Source: Platerodrilus igneus (Eukaryota; Arthropoda; Insecta; Coleoptera; Lycidae). From it: a DNA stretch of 64,000 nt. The number at the start of each line of letters is the position of its first letter. Positions within the stretch are counted from its first letter, which is position 1. The translations under genes were made by a program, and so were the position numbers. Below the pieces are notes generated by a model. The model ran no database searches and was not told the DNA's origin. It saw nothing but the letters and a program-made list of their open reading frames with translations. The stretch is taken from positions 1,116,001-1,180,000 of the forward strand of contig JARFIW010001491.1 in the NCBI GenBank assembly GCA_036346225.1. Direction: 5' to 3'. Below, one piece after another: positions 10,130-21,420 of the stretch.

Positions 10130-11180
10130 AGGTAGTATATTCCTAGGGATCCCTAACTATTGGAACAGGAAACCAACTCGAAAAACTATTCTTTATCGCC
10201 TTTAATATTTTTAGAAAAAGCCTCTCGGTGAAAGGCAGCTGAAAATCACAACCCATTAATTTTTCTCGGAAACGTAGTTGTAAAAAGAACAAGAAATAAA
10301 GCCAAATATGAAAGTGATCTATATCATGTATACACTTCCCCTGCCGGTCATAAGAGGCAACAAGCTGGTGAAACTGTCTTTTTCTCTACTCTAATATCCT
10401 TAAAAAATCATTTTTCTCCTTTCGGTGGAAGGCAACAGAAAACCATCAACAATTTTTTTTTCAGAACACATTTTTTAAAAGAACAAGAAATAGAAACTAA
10501 TATTAAAGGAACCTATGACACGTGCACATATGCCTGGAAATCGTAAGAGGTGAAAACTAGAGAAACTGTCCTTTTCTCGTGCCTAATAGCCTTAGAAAAA
10601 TCCTTTTTCTCTTTTGCGTGAAAAGACACATAAAACTACTACCAAATTATTTTTCAAAAAAACGCACTTTTAAAAGCACAAGCAATAAAACAAATACGAT
10701 AGTGATCTATGACATATGGTATACGTATCCCCTGCCAGTCGTAAGAGACAAGCTCGAGAAACTGTCCTCTTCTCGTCCCCAATTTCATTAGAATTTTTTT
10801 TCCCTTTCGGTGGAAAGCAACACAAAACCACCAGCAAATAATTTTTCCATGACACGCAGTTTTAAAAGGAACAGGAAATAAAAACGAAAATGGCAGTGAC
10901 TTACTAAACGTATACATATTCCCTAGCAGTAAGAGGCGACTAACTGGAAAAACTGTTCATTTCTCGTCCCTAATATCCTCAGAAAAATTCTTCTTCTCCT
11001 CTCGGTGGAAGGCAACTGAAAACCACCAACAAATAATTTATCTAGGACACACAGTTTTAAAAAGAATAAGAAATACAAACGAATACGACAGTGATATATG
11101 ACACGTATACGTATCCATTGCCATTCGTAAGAGGCGGCGACTAACTGAAGAGACTGTTCTTTTCTCATCCCTAATATCCT
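10130..11180. repeat. Diverged tandem array, unit about 192 bp, about 5.3 copies
   Basis: The phrase CC[TA]GCC[AG]GTCGTAAGAGGC, or a decayed version, recurs at about 10339, 10531, 10731, 10922 and 11114. Each is followed about 25 bp on by AAACTGT and TCTTTTCTCGTCCCTAATAT, then a CTTTCGGTGGAAGGCAAC block with AAAACCACCA, then a GACAC[AG]CAGTTTTAAAA block. A first, more decayed unit starts near 10136. Spacing is 191-200 bp. Units differ substantially, so the array is old. GGCAACaGGAAACCACCA also occurs once near 35789, just upstream of the RTE endonuclease remnant, so the unit may derive from that region of an RTE element. The open frames in the array are not genes. Confidence 0.75.
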
Positions 11181-12057
11181 AATATACTATTGTTAGGAAG
11201 TAATTAATCAATTCTCAACGAATACTTTTAAGAGTCCCTGGCGTCTTCATGTATCAATCAATTTTTTTTATATAGGATACAGCGCAGGTGTTCCAAATTA
11301 ACAATCCTTAAAAATCAAAAAGGAGAACGTTTTTTATGACGTTATTTATACCTATAAATAGTAGAGAAATAATAAAATAGTCGTATTTAGCCCTTCTTTT
11401 AGTTTCTTTAGCTATTTTAGTATAAACGAGTGATTATCTGGTAGTTGTGATTTTTTCATCTTAGACAAAATATTGTTTGAAAAAAAAAGCCGTCGTGGCA
11501 GTATAGGACTCTATCTTTTGACTTTATTGTTTGTATAAAAGGCTTTTTCAGGTTACATGTAAGAAATGGTTTGTTAAAGAAAAGCTGTTGTGGTTGTAGC
11601 AATTGTTATTTGAAAGATTGTTTGTTAAAGGATATTTCATGCCCTTATAAATTTGACGTATGATTCTAGTGGTTTCATTTAAACTGAGGTAGCAAAAATA
11701 ATTAGGCAAACACACTAGCATCATTTACAGATCACAGTGACGTTTATTGACGCCCACCTTCAGGGGTTATTTAAAATCACCTTCGGTCTACAGCACTTTT
11801 TCTGGCTTACAACGTCGGGCCGCGTCAGCTACGGTTCACACTACATTTGATTTTTCACTGCTCCACCAGAAGGTACTACATTAGCCAGGAAACGAGTTTT
11901 TTCTACATGAAAATTTTAATTTTTGTTAAACCCTTACTGTTCCGAGCAAGGTAGGGATCTTTAACGTGCGTGACAACACTCACACACGAGACCTACATTT
12001 TAGCTCTCATCAAAACGAGGACGTATTTTTGTGAAAAATGATCGCCTACGGTCCACA

Positions 12058-12060
<3 letters not shown>
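11181..12060. other. Noncoding stretch ending at a TA microsatellite
   Basis: No gene recognised. The right part (11700-12060) is richer in GC than its surroundings and ends with CCACAGCA directly against the TA run, an end motif that recurs in this window. The line near 11940 (TTCCGAGCAAGGTAGGGATC) looks like a dispersed-repeat core but I cannot name it. Confidence 0.5.

Positions 12061-12096
<36 letters not shown>
12061..12096. repeat. (TA)n microsatellite between CACAGCA and TTGCTGTG
   Basis: A pure TA run of 36 bp. It is flanked on the left by CCACAGCA and on the right by TTGCTGTG, which are inverted relative to each other, as if two transposon ends face the microsatellite. Confidence 0.95.
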
Positions 12097-12099
<3 letters not shown>

Positions 12100-13849
12100 C
12101 TGTGTTATCGTTGCAATGACCCGGTGCCCCTTCTTTTCTTTATAAATAAAGGATTACGAATTTTCGTTTTCTTAATTTTTAACTTTAATTTTAATTTTTA
12201 ATATGCCTCGAGTAGCTCAGTTTTAACCACACACGGAGCTTGCGACAATACGACAACAAAGGATTTTATTTTTCCCTTTTTTTTCTCCATTTCCTATGTA
12301 TTATGATCTAAACACAATTAACCACAATTTATATAATGTTCTCAAAATATTTACAATGTACAAACACGTTTAAGAAATCTTTGAATACAACCTCCTTTTA
12401 ATAATTAAATTAAATTCATTCAATAATTATCATTCCCGTTAATTAAACAAAAACCAGCAAAAATCACCCATGTTATTATTATTTGAAGCCCTTTGAAGGT
12501 TCATTAAACTTGCTTCAAACTTTACGTAACTTTTAACGTGTATTAAAACGATCTTTGTTGACCTTCACATAAAGTTTTAATGAAAGCAATGTTTAAAATA
12601 TTCATAAATAAAATTACAACAAAATATTTAGATCGGGTAACCTGTTGTCCTTTTGTTGCTTGGCTCTTTCCCTCAGTGCAGACCTGTTCCTGCTCCAACT
12701 GCTTGCTGTTTTAGTTTCAGCTTACTGATTTAAATAACCCAACGTTAAATCCAGATCTACTTTAGATATGGTTTGCATTTTCCTTTGTATAGCTTCTCCT
12801 CATTAATTCATAGATTATTTTAGAGTCCTTGTTAAATTTCCTGGTCGGGTCCAGTAAGCGTTTAGATGCCTTATTATGTTTCCGCGTAGGATCCAGTAAT
12901 TGCTTAAATACTTGTTGAATTTTTACGTCGGATCCAGTAATTATTCAGAGTCCTTCTGTTAATGTAAAACTTAGAATCTATTTTAAAACAAACAATCTTT
13001 TGTTACTTACGTTGTTGAGGATTAAACGACGAACTTGATTTAATTATGCACTAGCACCATCATATAATTTATTAACTATAAAATCACTTGTAATTCTTTT
13101 ACGTAAATATCTTCTTTCAGGTGATGTGAATCATACCTTCATTCAAGTTAAACTGATTTGCTTACAAATTTTGTCTTATTTAAAAAGAACGCCTACATGT
13201 TGAGAAGCGCATAATTCAACGATTAAAGCTTTGTGCGTGATTCATACATGCAAGATTTTGGGTATTTCTACGAATTTTTAATGTATAAACGAAATTGATG
13301 CGCTATCTCCTGAACATAGGACTTTAAGTTATTGGCATTGGTTTTCTTGGATTTTCACTCTCCTGCGTCACGTACGTCTTGTTTGTACAGTAAATTTGAT
13401 GAACTTTGCTTTTATCACCATGCCGTAATTATTTCTAATTTATCAAGGTGTTGGATTTTACCTTTCTGGTCACGTAGCCTTACTTTAATTTATGTATTAA
13501 ATTATATGCGTTTTCTTTCTTACGCATTTTCAAACCTGCTTGTTTAACTGGGATTCTTAGTGCAATGATGATGCATTACTCGCGCATATTGTGTTACAGC
13601 TTCCGCCCACGTCGTTTTATGACTTGCCAAGTTGTTTATTTAATTAAATCTTCTACAGTACTTTTTATTTCTTAAAATAATTATAACTATAGTTTATATA
13701 CAGGGCGTTGACACTTGATATCCTGCCTAATCGTTGAATTTTTAATTTTCTTTATAAAAATGTCTAGTTTTCTGAACCCTCATGATGTTTACATGAAGCG
13801 CACTATACTAGTGATTTTATCTACCCTAAATGATTTTAGTAACATTGCA
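12097..13849. other. AT-rich noncoding stretch
   Basis: No gene seen. It begins with TTGCTGTGTTATCG. The sequence near 12840-12950 has three spaced GG[TA]CCAGTAA / GGATCCAGTAA phrases (12850, 12890, 12930), a weak tandem repeat of about 42-45 bp. Confidence 0.5.
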
Positions 13850-13940
13850 ATATATATATATATATATATATATGTATATTTATATATGTATATATATATA
13901 TATATATGTATATATATGTATATATATATATATATATATA
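13850..13940. repeat. Imperfect (TA)n microsatellite
   Basis: About 90 bp of TA with TGTA and TTTA interruptions. It marks the 3' end of the minus-strand SINE copy that begins at 14158. Confidence 0.9.
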
Positions 13941-14158
13941 AATATTTTAGGTAGTTATTTACACAAGGTAAGTTATAAATACTAACGTATTACAGTTAAT
14001 AAGATGAAATAATAACTTAGACTTTTATGCAACGCCCAAAAGATAGTTTCAAACCGAGCTAGTACTTGAAAGATGGAAAATATAAGGTCTTGTACAGGAC
14101 TTGAGCTTGTATCTTAATATTCCTAGGACCATGCGTTTACCAATGACGCCACCGAGAC
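13941..14158 (-). mobile_element. tRNA-derived SINE, minus strand
   Basis: Read on the minus strand from 14158 it starts GTCTCGGTGGCGTCATTGGT, which contains a pol III box A (TGGCGTCATTGG). About 45 bp later AGCTCAAGTCC is a box B. The body continues CCATCTTTCAAGTACTAGCTCGG and ends in the TA microsatellite. The same head and body recur at 15241-15377 on the plus strand. The head folds only partly as a tRNA, so this is a SINE and not a tRNA gene. The parent tRNA is not clear. Confidence 0.65.
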
Positions 14159-14209
14159 CGATGACGACAATTGAAAAATTTACAAATCTAAATCGTGTAC
14201 ACATATATA

Positions 14210-14376
14210 TTGCTGTGACAATGCCTCGCTTTAATGCGCACTAAAAGAGTGCCCTGATACAGATACAGCAAATTGTAAAATTTGAAATTGTTGACCTACC
14301 TTCCTTTCTAACTTTACTTTGCCCCGTTAGCTCAATGGAATTGACGGAGTGTTCAAGATAAAATTAAACACAGCAA
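14210..14376. mobile_element. 167-bp MITE with TTGCTGTG ends
   Basis: It starts TTGCTGTGACAATG and ends AAACACAGCAA, giving perfect 8-bp inverted ends. It is flanked by ATATATA on the left and TATCAT on the right, so a TA or TATA target duplication is plausible. It has no coding capacity. The same TTGC[TC][GA]TG end lies against TA runs at 12097, 33511, 33675, 35516 and 29295, which suggests one family of ends. An A-box-like GTTAGCTCAATGG occurs inside near 14326, so a composite with tRNA-derived sequence is possible. Confidence 0.6.
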
Positions 14377-15240
14377 TATCATAAAGCGTTTATACATTAT
14401 AAAATATTTTCTCTCATACAAAAGCATATAGAACATTTACAGCGTAGTTTCTTTCAAACATCAAATTATTTCTAACAAGTACCTATTTACTTAATTGTCA
14501 AAATGTCTCTTACCTTATTTTAAATTTACAGAACTAAATCTCTTCTTTCATGGATAGTTTACCTGGCTTTGATTTCCACGCTTGTAAGATTTGCCCAAAA
14601 AATCTTTGCAGATAATCTATTAAAAAGTCAGAGTGTTTCGAACTTCGATCACAAACTTCCTGGTAAATACCCTTACAAAAAATATTATATGACTAGGACT
14701 TATTCTAGTTTAAGTTTAAATTACAAATAATCAAATATCAGTTACAAACTTATTTTAAAAATTATACTTGCAATAAAAATCCACAAAGCGCTTTTCCAAT
14801 TTTTAATCAACAGTATTAAATATATTCGGCTCGGCTTCTATTCTTTAATTGATGTTAAATCCCAGTTTACAAAATCATGCATAAAATCTCTATTTAAAAA
14901 CATCAGTTTTCAGAATGCAATTTCAATTTAATCTTTTAAATTAGTTTCTAAGTAGCGTTGTAACGAAGAAATTTCTATTTTCAATGTTTATTTCAAAATC
15001 AAATAACAGTATTTAACACTTTTTATATTTATGTGCAGGTTACGTTTAACTTTACTTCTTTATTCACTGCTCCATTTTAATTATTAAATTACGGTATGCG
15101 TATTGCATTCTCAAAGCAATCTCTTCAAATTAACATTTTTACGATATGATTGACAAAAGTGCCAAACATAATTGAAAGACAGGTTGATGTATGGTTACGC
15201 ACAGATTTAAATTTGTAAAATTTTCCAATTTTTACTACCA

Positions 15241-15376
15241 GTCCCGGTAGTGTTAATTGGTAAATACGTCAGCCGCGATAACTGAAGATACAGGTTCAAA
15301 TCCTACCTGAGACCGTATATTGTCCATATTTCATTTACTAACTCGATTTGAAATGATTGTTATTTTATCCTATTAG

Positions 15377-15377
<1 letters not shown>
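15241..15377 (+). mobile_element. tRNA-derived SINE, plus strand
   Basis: The head is GTCCCGGTAGTGTTAATTGG with box A (TAGTGTTAATTGG) and, 35 bp later, GGTTCAAATCC as a near-perfect box B. A 7-bp acceptor-like pairing of GTCCCGG with CTGAGAC has one mismatch; the anticodon loop lacks the usual T33 and the T stem pairs poorly. A body shared with the 13941-14158 copy follows (CCATATTTCATTTACTAACT), ending in TA repeats. The structure argues against a functional tRNA. Confidence 0.7.

Positions 15378-15405
<28 letters not shown>
15378..15405. repeat. (TA)n microsatellite followed by TTGATGTG
   Basis: A 28-bp TA run. On the right it abuts TTGATGTGATAAAA, one base different from the TTGCTGTGATAA end seen at 33675. 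Confidence 0.9.
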
Positions 15406-15408
<3 letters not shown>

Positions 15409-17078
15409 ATGTGATAAAAAGTTATATAGTGGTCATTGAGCACAATATCCTGTATTAGAACACCCCAAAACCCTAGTGTATTCTATTCTTCTAATAGATC
15501 ATGTCTCGTAATTAGAAACACCCTGATAATAAATCCCATTTAAAATACGTTCTAAATAAGTACGTCCTCCCCTGAAAGAGATCAACAAATACCATTTAAA
15601 AACGCGTTGTGTTACAGTACTCTTTCTGAAAACGTTACTAAAAACCAGTCCAATTTCATTTTACAACTTCATCTTGCAAGTATTTAAAGAGAAGCGTGTA
15701 TTTTAGCTTGAAAACGGCAAATTATCCTTCTAGGTTTTTCAAAAGTCTAATTTAATTAGGTAGCAAGAATAAACCCATACATTAACGATTGTAAATAAGC
15801 AGCGACAGGTAAGATGAATGAAAACTCTAATTAGCGAGTTATAGCGTATTTACGACTCATAAATTAGATGCGATAATACGTTGACCGACCTAATAAATTG
15901 GATAATGAAGCTCGATGACAAGCAGCTACAGATAATCATTTTCATTCATTCTTTCAGTTAATAAACAAATTGAGATTTTTACGGCCTAATAAACTAAAAT
16001 GACAGCTAATTTAAATAAAATAAGGTAACAACTAACAGCACTTCCTACAAAATTGCGTCAGCCTGTATGAATCAGATCAACGAATAAATTATAGATTTTT
16101 CCAGAGATAATGACATAGTTAAGATTATACGATATAAAAGCCGATAAATAATTAGACCGTAGATCCGTTTCCAGTTGTTTTTATGTCGGTCAATTACGAG
16201 CGATGTTTTTGTCGATGAATAAAGTTAAGTTCACGTTGGTTTAAAATGTTTGTCAAGAACAATATATTTTAAAGTTATACAGTATAACAAACGATTTTTA
16301 AAGTAAAATTGTATTGAAAAATGAACAACTCAAATTAGAAGTAAAATACCACAATCAGTTTTAATGAAGTATATGCCGCTATGATAAACTGAAATAAAAC
16401 AATACGACATGGGAAAGCATTGTATGATTTTCAAACGCATTTAAATAGAAAAGGCATGGTATGGTTTTCAATGCACTTATTGGTAAAATGCTTTTAAAAA
16501 TGAAATGACATGGAAAATTAATTAACAATTTTAAAAAGGAACGTAAGTATATCTTCTCATAAATTTTTTAAGGACATTTGCTTGCTGTTATTAGTTTTAA
16601 GTAGGTTAAACTGCATAAGAGTTTGACGTAAATATGTTTTCTTGTAAGTGGATAATTATATATTTTTTTGAGATCGAATTTCGAGTTATTTTGACCCTTG
16701 TGGAAGTTCTATTTTGAAGGTAACTGATCAGCTACACTTAAATGGGTTTTAAACAAAAGTATTACAAATTATCCATACCCTTCTCTACAAGAAATTTTTT
16801 TGTACTTAGTGACCTACATAACACTATGTTTGGGAATATTAATTACCAAGAGAGATAGTATATACTCTATATTTGTATCTATATCTGTATTTGTATCTTT
16901 GGATATCTTGCCATACATATAACTTACAAGTTCTGTTCTGTTTCTGATTGTCTATCGGCTTTTAGAGTTTTTGGATGCACCTTATCTTTACCCTGTGCTT
17001 TATTATTTTTCAGGCTTTTAATGCTAATTCAAACTCATCTCTAATATAGGATATCCCAAGTAATCCTTTTCAATTTCT
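15406..17078. other. AT-rich noncoding stretch
   Basis: No coding frame or RNA gene recognised. A run of TATCTATATCTGTATTTGTATC near 16870-16910 is simple-sequence-like. Confidence 0.5.
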
Positions 17079-17413
17079 GATTACCTAACAGGATCTTGAC
17101 TAAATAATTGTAGCATAAACTTGTCGTTTCAAAACAACTAGATTTACGTTGAGAAATTTTAGAAAGAGTATTTATTATTAATTATGCAGAAGGATTTAAC
17201 AATAGACATAGAATTTATACGAACGGATAATGAATTAACAAAGGATTTGAGTTGAAAATTTTGGTAAAACGGGTTTATGAAGTAACAAGTCAACTATGTA
17301 GGAGGTTATTGAAGAATTTAAGGATTGGAACGGAGTTTATTCGAACGAGTAATAAATGAACAAGGGAGAAAAATAGGGTAATTAATTTATGTGGAAAATA
17401 AACGTAACAAATC
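17079..17413 (-). repeat. 3' LTR of the minus-strand gag-bearing LTR element
   Basis: About 330 bp match 24029-24356 and 27371-27699 with roughly ten differences. On the minus strand it begins TGTTACGTTTATTTTCC. Immediately before it (plus 17414-17423) is CCCCCCCGCA, which on the minus strand is a polypurine tract (GCGGGGGGG) next to the LTR start, as expected for plus-strand priming. The other end is less sure: the shared sequence stops at TACCTAACAGG, and the TGATTACC at 17079 would give a canonical CA terminus. Confidence 0.65.
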
Positions 17414-20400
17414 CCCCCCGCAAAATTAACAGATCGGGGTAGGAAAACAAAACCAACGAGAAAAAGAGGAAAAAAAGGAACACACCAAAATAAAAAAAGA
17501 AGAACTCTCGTCCGGCTCAAAGAACCAATTATAGAAGAGGAAAAAAAGGAATGACGAAAGGGAAACAAGCAAGGAGGATTAAAATGGAACAGCATGGACA
17601 TTGAAAAAAAGTTGTCGGAGGACGGATATTTCTAGTAAAGAAATCGGAAGGTTATCAACCTCAAGGGATGAAAAGGAACGAGGAAGAAAACCAACAGTGT
17701 ACGCCAAAACAGGACCCAAAGGTTGTAACGAATATATTTTCTGTAGCACTATTTTTGCAAGAATCACATCTGTACAATTTTAATCTGTGGTATTTAATTC
17801 TCGTATTTGATACTGTTATATCTGAAAGACACAGTTCCATAATGGAACAGGAAATTATGACCGTTTAAATAACTTAAATGCTTTACCCAGAAATATTTAA
17901 TAATAATATACGCTCAAAAAACATATTTAAAAGGGATCTAGTCGTTTGTGTTGCCTAACTTGCAGGCGGATTATACCCTTTCATTCGTTAAAATTAGGAT
18001 AGCGCCTGCGTGAATACGGTCACGAGGTGATGCGCTACGCAGATAAGCGGTGCCGTACTTGGTCGGAATGAAGAACAAAGCGGCCATTTGTATTTGAGAA
18101 TGTAATTCAGACAGGATCATCTACAGATGGGCTCCCAAATTTTATATAAGTGGGACCTCAGGATAGGCGTGCCGAAGTAAAGGTAGGAGGGCTGGTCGTC
18201 TTGGGACACAGAGAAGAGTTTTATTCCTGTGACACCGGCAAGGCGCTTGATCACGCTTCTCCTTGAAATAGTTCGAGTCGGTATTTGTTAACGGTAAGAC
18301 CGCATTATTCAAATAATTTATAAAATATCTTTATTTCCTTAGCGCATGATGAAGTAACATACATTTGAAGTACACATGAATTAACTAGATATACGTATAA
18401 AGAGATTGGAACAATGTTCATTTGTTAAGAAACTACAGCTGTTGTTTGGTATTTTGTTACAACCATTTAGTAAGCAGATTTCAGAAAACGAGCGTCGCAG
18501 TTTGGTAACTAGGGATGACGGCTTCATTAAAAACAGGTATCAAACCTTTTTTTGTTATGTTTGTGAGACCTTGAGTGTGCTCACATAAATTGTATTCAGG
18601 GATTGCTTAGTCAAATTAAATTTTGTGCATAAAGAACAGCGTAGAAGATTATTGTTACGAAATGCTATTGTAATAATTTTGTAAGATATGCAGAACATTC
18701 ACTTGTTAAAAAGATGAGACTTCAAAGTCCATTTCCTGTTTTCTACAAAATTACTTGCAGATGTCAAATTTTTAATAAGCTCATTATATTTAAATAAGTT
18801 GAACTGTTATTTGTCCAAGTTAACTGCACGTGATTCAAATTTTTTTAAGAAATAAATTAAACTCAATGTGAAACATATGTAAGCCAATAAACAGATCTTG
18901 GTATTTGGTATTAGAAACTTGTTATAAAATATTATTAAACGTAAGGTCTTGTTATGTCAAGGCAGATGTATAAAGAATCCAATTTTATTATTTCATTTTT
19001 GTAAACATATTTAGAAAAAAAACGAAGAGAGAAATTATATTAAATTTCATTTTTAGACTCAAGTTTTTTATTCCATGCACAATTAATTTTTACTAAAATT
19101 TTTTTTAAAGAAAATAAATCTTTGAATAATGAAAGTAGACGAATGCTGAAGTAATTTAAAAAACACAGATATGCTACAACTGATTTGTTCTAGGTATTCA
19201 TTTTTGATTCAAATATCTTTGGTGTGGTAATCTTAACATTATCCACCTGTAATTATTAGTATGTTTTTTTATTAGAAAGCACAAACGGTGTCTTTTAATA
19301 GAAAGTTTGTTGTGTATTTTTTTCTTTCAGGGTCTTCGAGATTGAAGAGGTTGTAAGTATGTTCCAGAGGTTTCTAGATGCATTAGTTCAGTAAGTTGTA
19401 AGTTTTTATGGGGTTTATATCCCATGAGTTTCTGTATCTTCTCATAGGAGTATAGAGGTTCTAGTATTGCCCATATAGATACAGTGGCGCTCAATCCCCT
19501 TTTTCTTTTATATCAGCTTCCCCTTTTTCTTTTTATGTTAGCTTATTGTAGAGTTTAGACCATTCCCACGCCCTTTCTCATTGCTCACCCTTGGGGTAAT
19601 TCCCAGACTTAACCGCGAACCAATAAGGCTTCACTTGTATCCAACTAGTGGAGGCCATAAAAAAAAAGGTTACAAGGTCAAGCCTCAAGGATCTAAAGGA
19701 ACAACAAGGGTACACGAGAGGAAGAGAGGAGGAACGCTGGTATGAGAAAACGGTGTGCTGCAAACTGTGGTAGCCAAAACCGAAGAACCGAAGAAAAAAA
19801 TAGCTAATTAGTCCTAGAGTCGTCTAAGTCGTGGTTTCCGAAGAACGAAAGACGGACTAGAAAGCACCTACCACAGGAGCGGATGAATGAAACACAATCG
19901 GAAGGGGGACCGACAGCAAAGAAGACCAGCAAACGGATAGGGAAAGGAAAGTGGAACAAAAGGAACGAGAAAAAAGTAAAAAACCCAAAAAGAATAACAC
20001 CAACGCCAAGTACAAAACAAAAAAAAACTAAAATCGTACAAAAGAAAATCAAACAGAATCCCAGTGTAGCTATGTGTGAGTAGGTGTGGGCGTGAGCGTG
20101 CGTGTGTATGTGTGTGTGTGTGTAAGAAGTGTGTGTATGTGTTATGCGTGTATAAAATGTGCGTGTGTGTATGTGTTGGACCGCTGTTGTCGCCTCTAAC
20201 GTCAGACAGGTCGTACCCTGGGACTATTCTATTCTCGGACCCCTACGGGTAAAAACGCAAAAAAACGAAAGAAAACCTAGCAAAACACGCAAGTAAATAA
20301 CGAAATCGTAAAGTTCAGAAATCAAAACCTATGGAAAGCAAAGTCGGCATAAGAAATGCGCGCAAGGACTAGATATTGGGCTTAAGGCGTTTGCGCCGCC

Positions 20401-20489
20401 AGAAGGAGAACAAAACGAGATCAAGGACATTATGACTTCGTCGACCAACATTTTCAGGTTTTAAATCCGCATGAACAAATTTCAGCATT
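17414..20489. other. Internal region of the LTR element without recognisable pol
   Basis: Where a Gypsy element would carry protease, reverse transcriptase, RNase H and integrase I find none of their signatures in any frame. 17430-17740 and 19610-20080 are strongly purine-rich on the plus strand (pyrimidine-rich in the sense of the element), like its leader at 22340-22840. 17780-19560 is AT-rich and looks foreign, perhaps a later insertion. A GT microsatellite with imperfections lies at 20094-20190. Confidence 0.55.
17935..18300 (+). promoter_or_regulatory. GC-richer island with a TATA box
   Basis: Markedly richer in GC than the surrounding kilobases. TTTATATAAG at 18140-18149 is a good TATA box and is followed 25-35 bp later by GGACCTCAGGATAGGCG. 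The stretch could be an LTR or a gene 5' end, but no recognisable coding sequence follows and no matching copy is present in the window. Low confidence. Confidence 0.3.
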
Positions 20490-21420
20490 CTATGGGCAGC
20501 TTTCTGCCAAACAAGAACAGTAGGAGGGTGTAAGAGTTGTAGCACGAGGTTGAGAAAGTGGTGGCGAGGGTGGAGATAGTAGTGGTTGTCGTAATTTATG
20601 GGACTCAGAACACGTTATGTAAGTAGGTTGTTTGTGTTTAGAATTGGTGGTAAGAAAGTGAACGATAGAAAAGGAAACATCATGGGTTGCTAGAATATTC
20701 ACGGTAGAAAGAGAAAAAGTATTTGCTGTACGAGAATCAACCTTACGAAGGGAAACACAAGCGGAGCACGCTTCAGTTACGTTAACTAGAGGTATAGAAG
20801 TAGATAAAATTTCAACGACGTTAGATATAAGACTAGAAGTATCACAGTTAGGACAGAAAACAGCATTGGCTGTAGGAAAATCAACTTTACGAAAAGGAGC
20901 AGAATCCGCTAACACTGCAGTAACATTACATAAAGGAACAGAATCAGGTAGAACTTTAATAACAGTAGATAAGGAACATCAGCTAGAAGTTCATTAACCT
21001 TAGCTAAAAGAACAGAAGCAAGTAGAAATTTGTCAGCATGAGATAAAGAAACACAATCAGAAAGAATTTTCTCAATATCAGAAAAATGAGTAACAGCAGG
21101 TAACGTTTCATCAATGTCCGATAAAGAAGTAGAATCAAGTAAGACAACATCACAGTTGGACAATGGAGTAAAACAGACAAAACTTCAGCCACAATAGGTA
21201 CTGATTTCTTAACAATAGTAGAAAACGAAACAGCATCAGGTAAAACTTGGACGACAACAGCAGCAGACATGATAGCTACGGGTTCCTAAACTTCAACAGG
21301 ATCTTCGCTGACTAAATTAGAAGTTATCGTCAATTTAGCTACAACTGTTATTGCAGAGACGACAGCAATTTCTTGACTAGAATTATTTAAGAAAGCAGGA
21401 ACAAACTCTTGAGAAGCTAC
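20490..21420 (-). pseudogene. C-terminal tail of gag-like protein made of a 13-residue repeat
   Basis: The minus strand from about 21270 to 20640 encodes a degenerate tandem repeat of 13 residues (39 bp). Successive units include SNCDVVLLDSTSL, SDIDETLPAVTHF, SDIEKILSDCVSL, SHADKFLLASVLL and AKVNELLADVPYL, then STVIKVLPDSVPL, CNVTAVLADSAPF, RKVDFPTANAVF, SNVVEILSTSIPL and VNVTEACSACVSL, then RKVDSRTANTFSL and STVNILATHDVSF. The pattern is roughly S-x-V/I-x-x-x-L-x-x-x-V-x-L/F. One-base shifts occur near 21150 and 20967, and a stop separates the array from the upstream gag segment. It is followed by a Pro/Ser-rich end near 20560. I recognise no known domain. It may be a solenoid-like or coiled tail, but function is unknown. 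Confidence 0.6.

Noticed and set aside
13715..13954. 79-codon frame ending in a YIYI repeat
   Set aside because: The tail is translated TA microsatellite and the first half has no recognisable domain.
15241..15313. Functional tRNA gene
   Set aside because: Good A and B boxes but an acceptor mismatch, no T33 in the anticodon loop and poor T-stem pairing. The body after it is shared with a second copy, so it is a SINE.
17290..17601. Hydrophobic 103-codon minus-strand frame near the LTR
   Set aside because: It is the pyrimidine-rich strand of the LTR element translated; the Phe/Leu richness comes from base composition.
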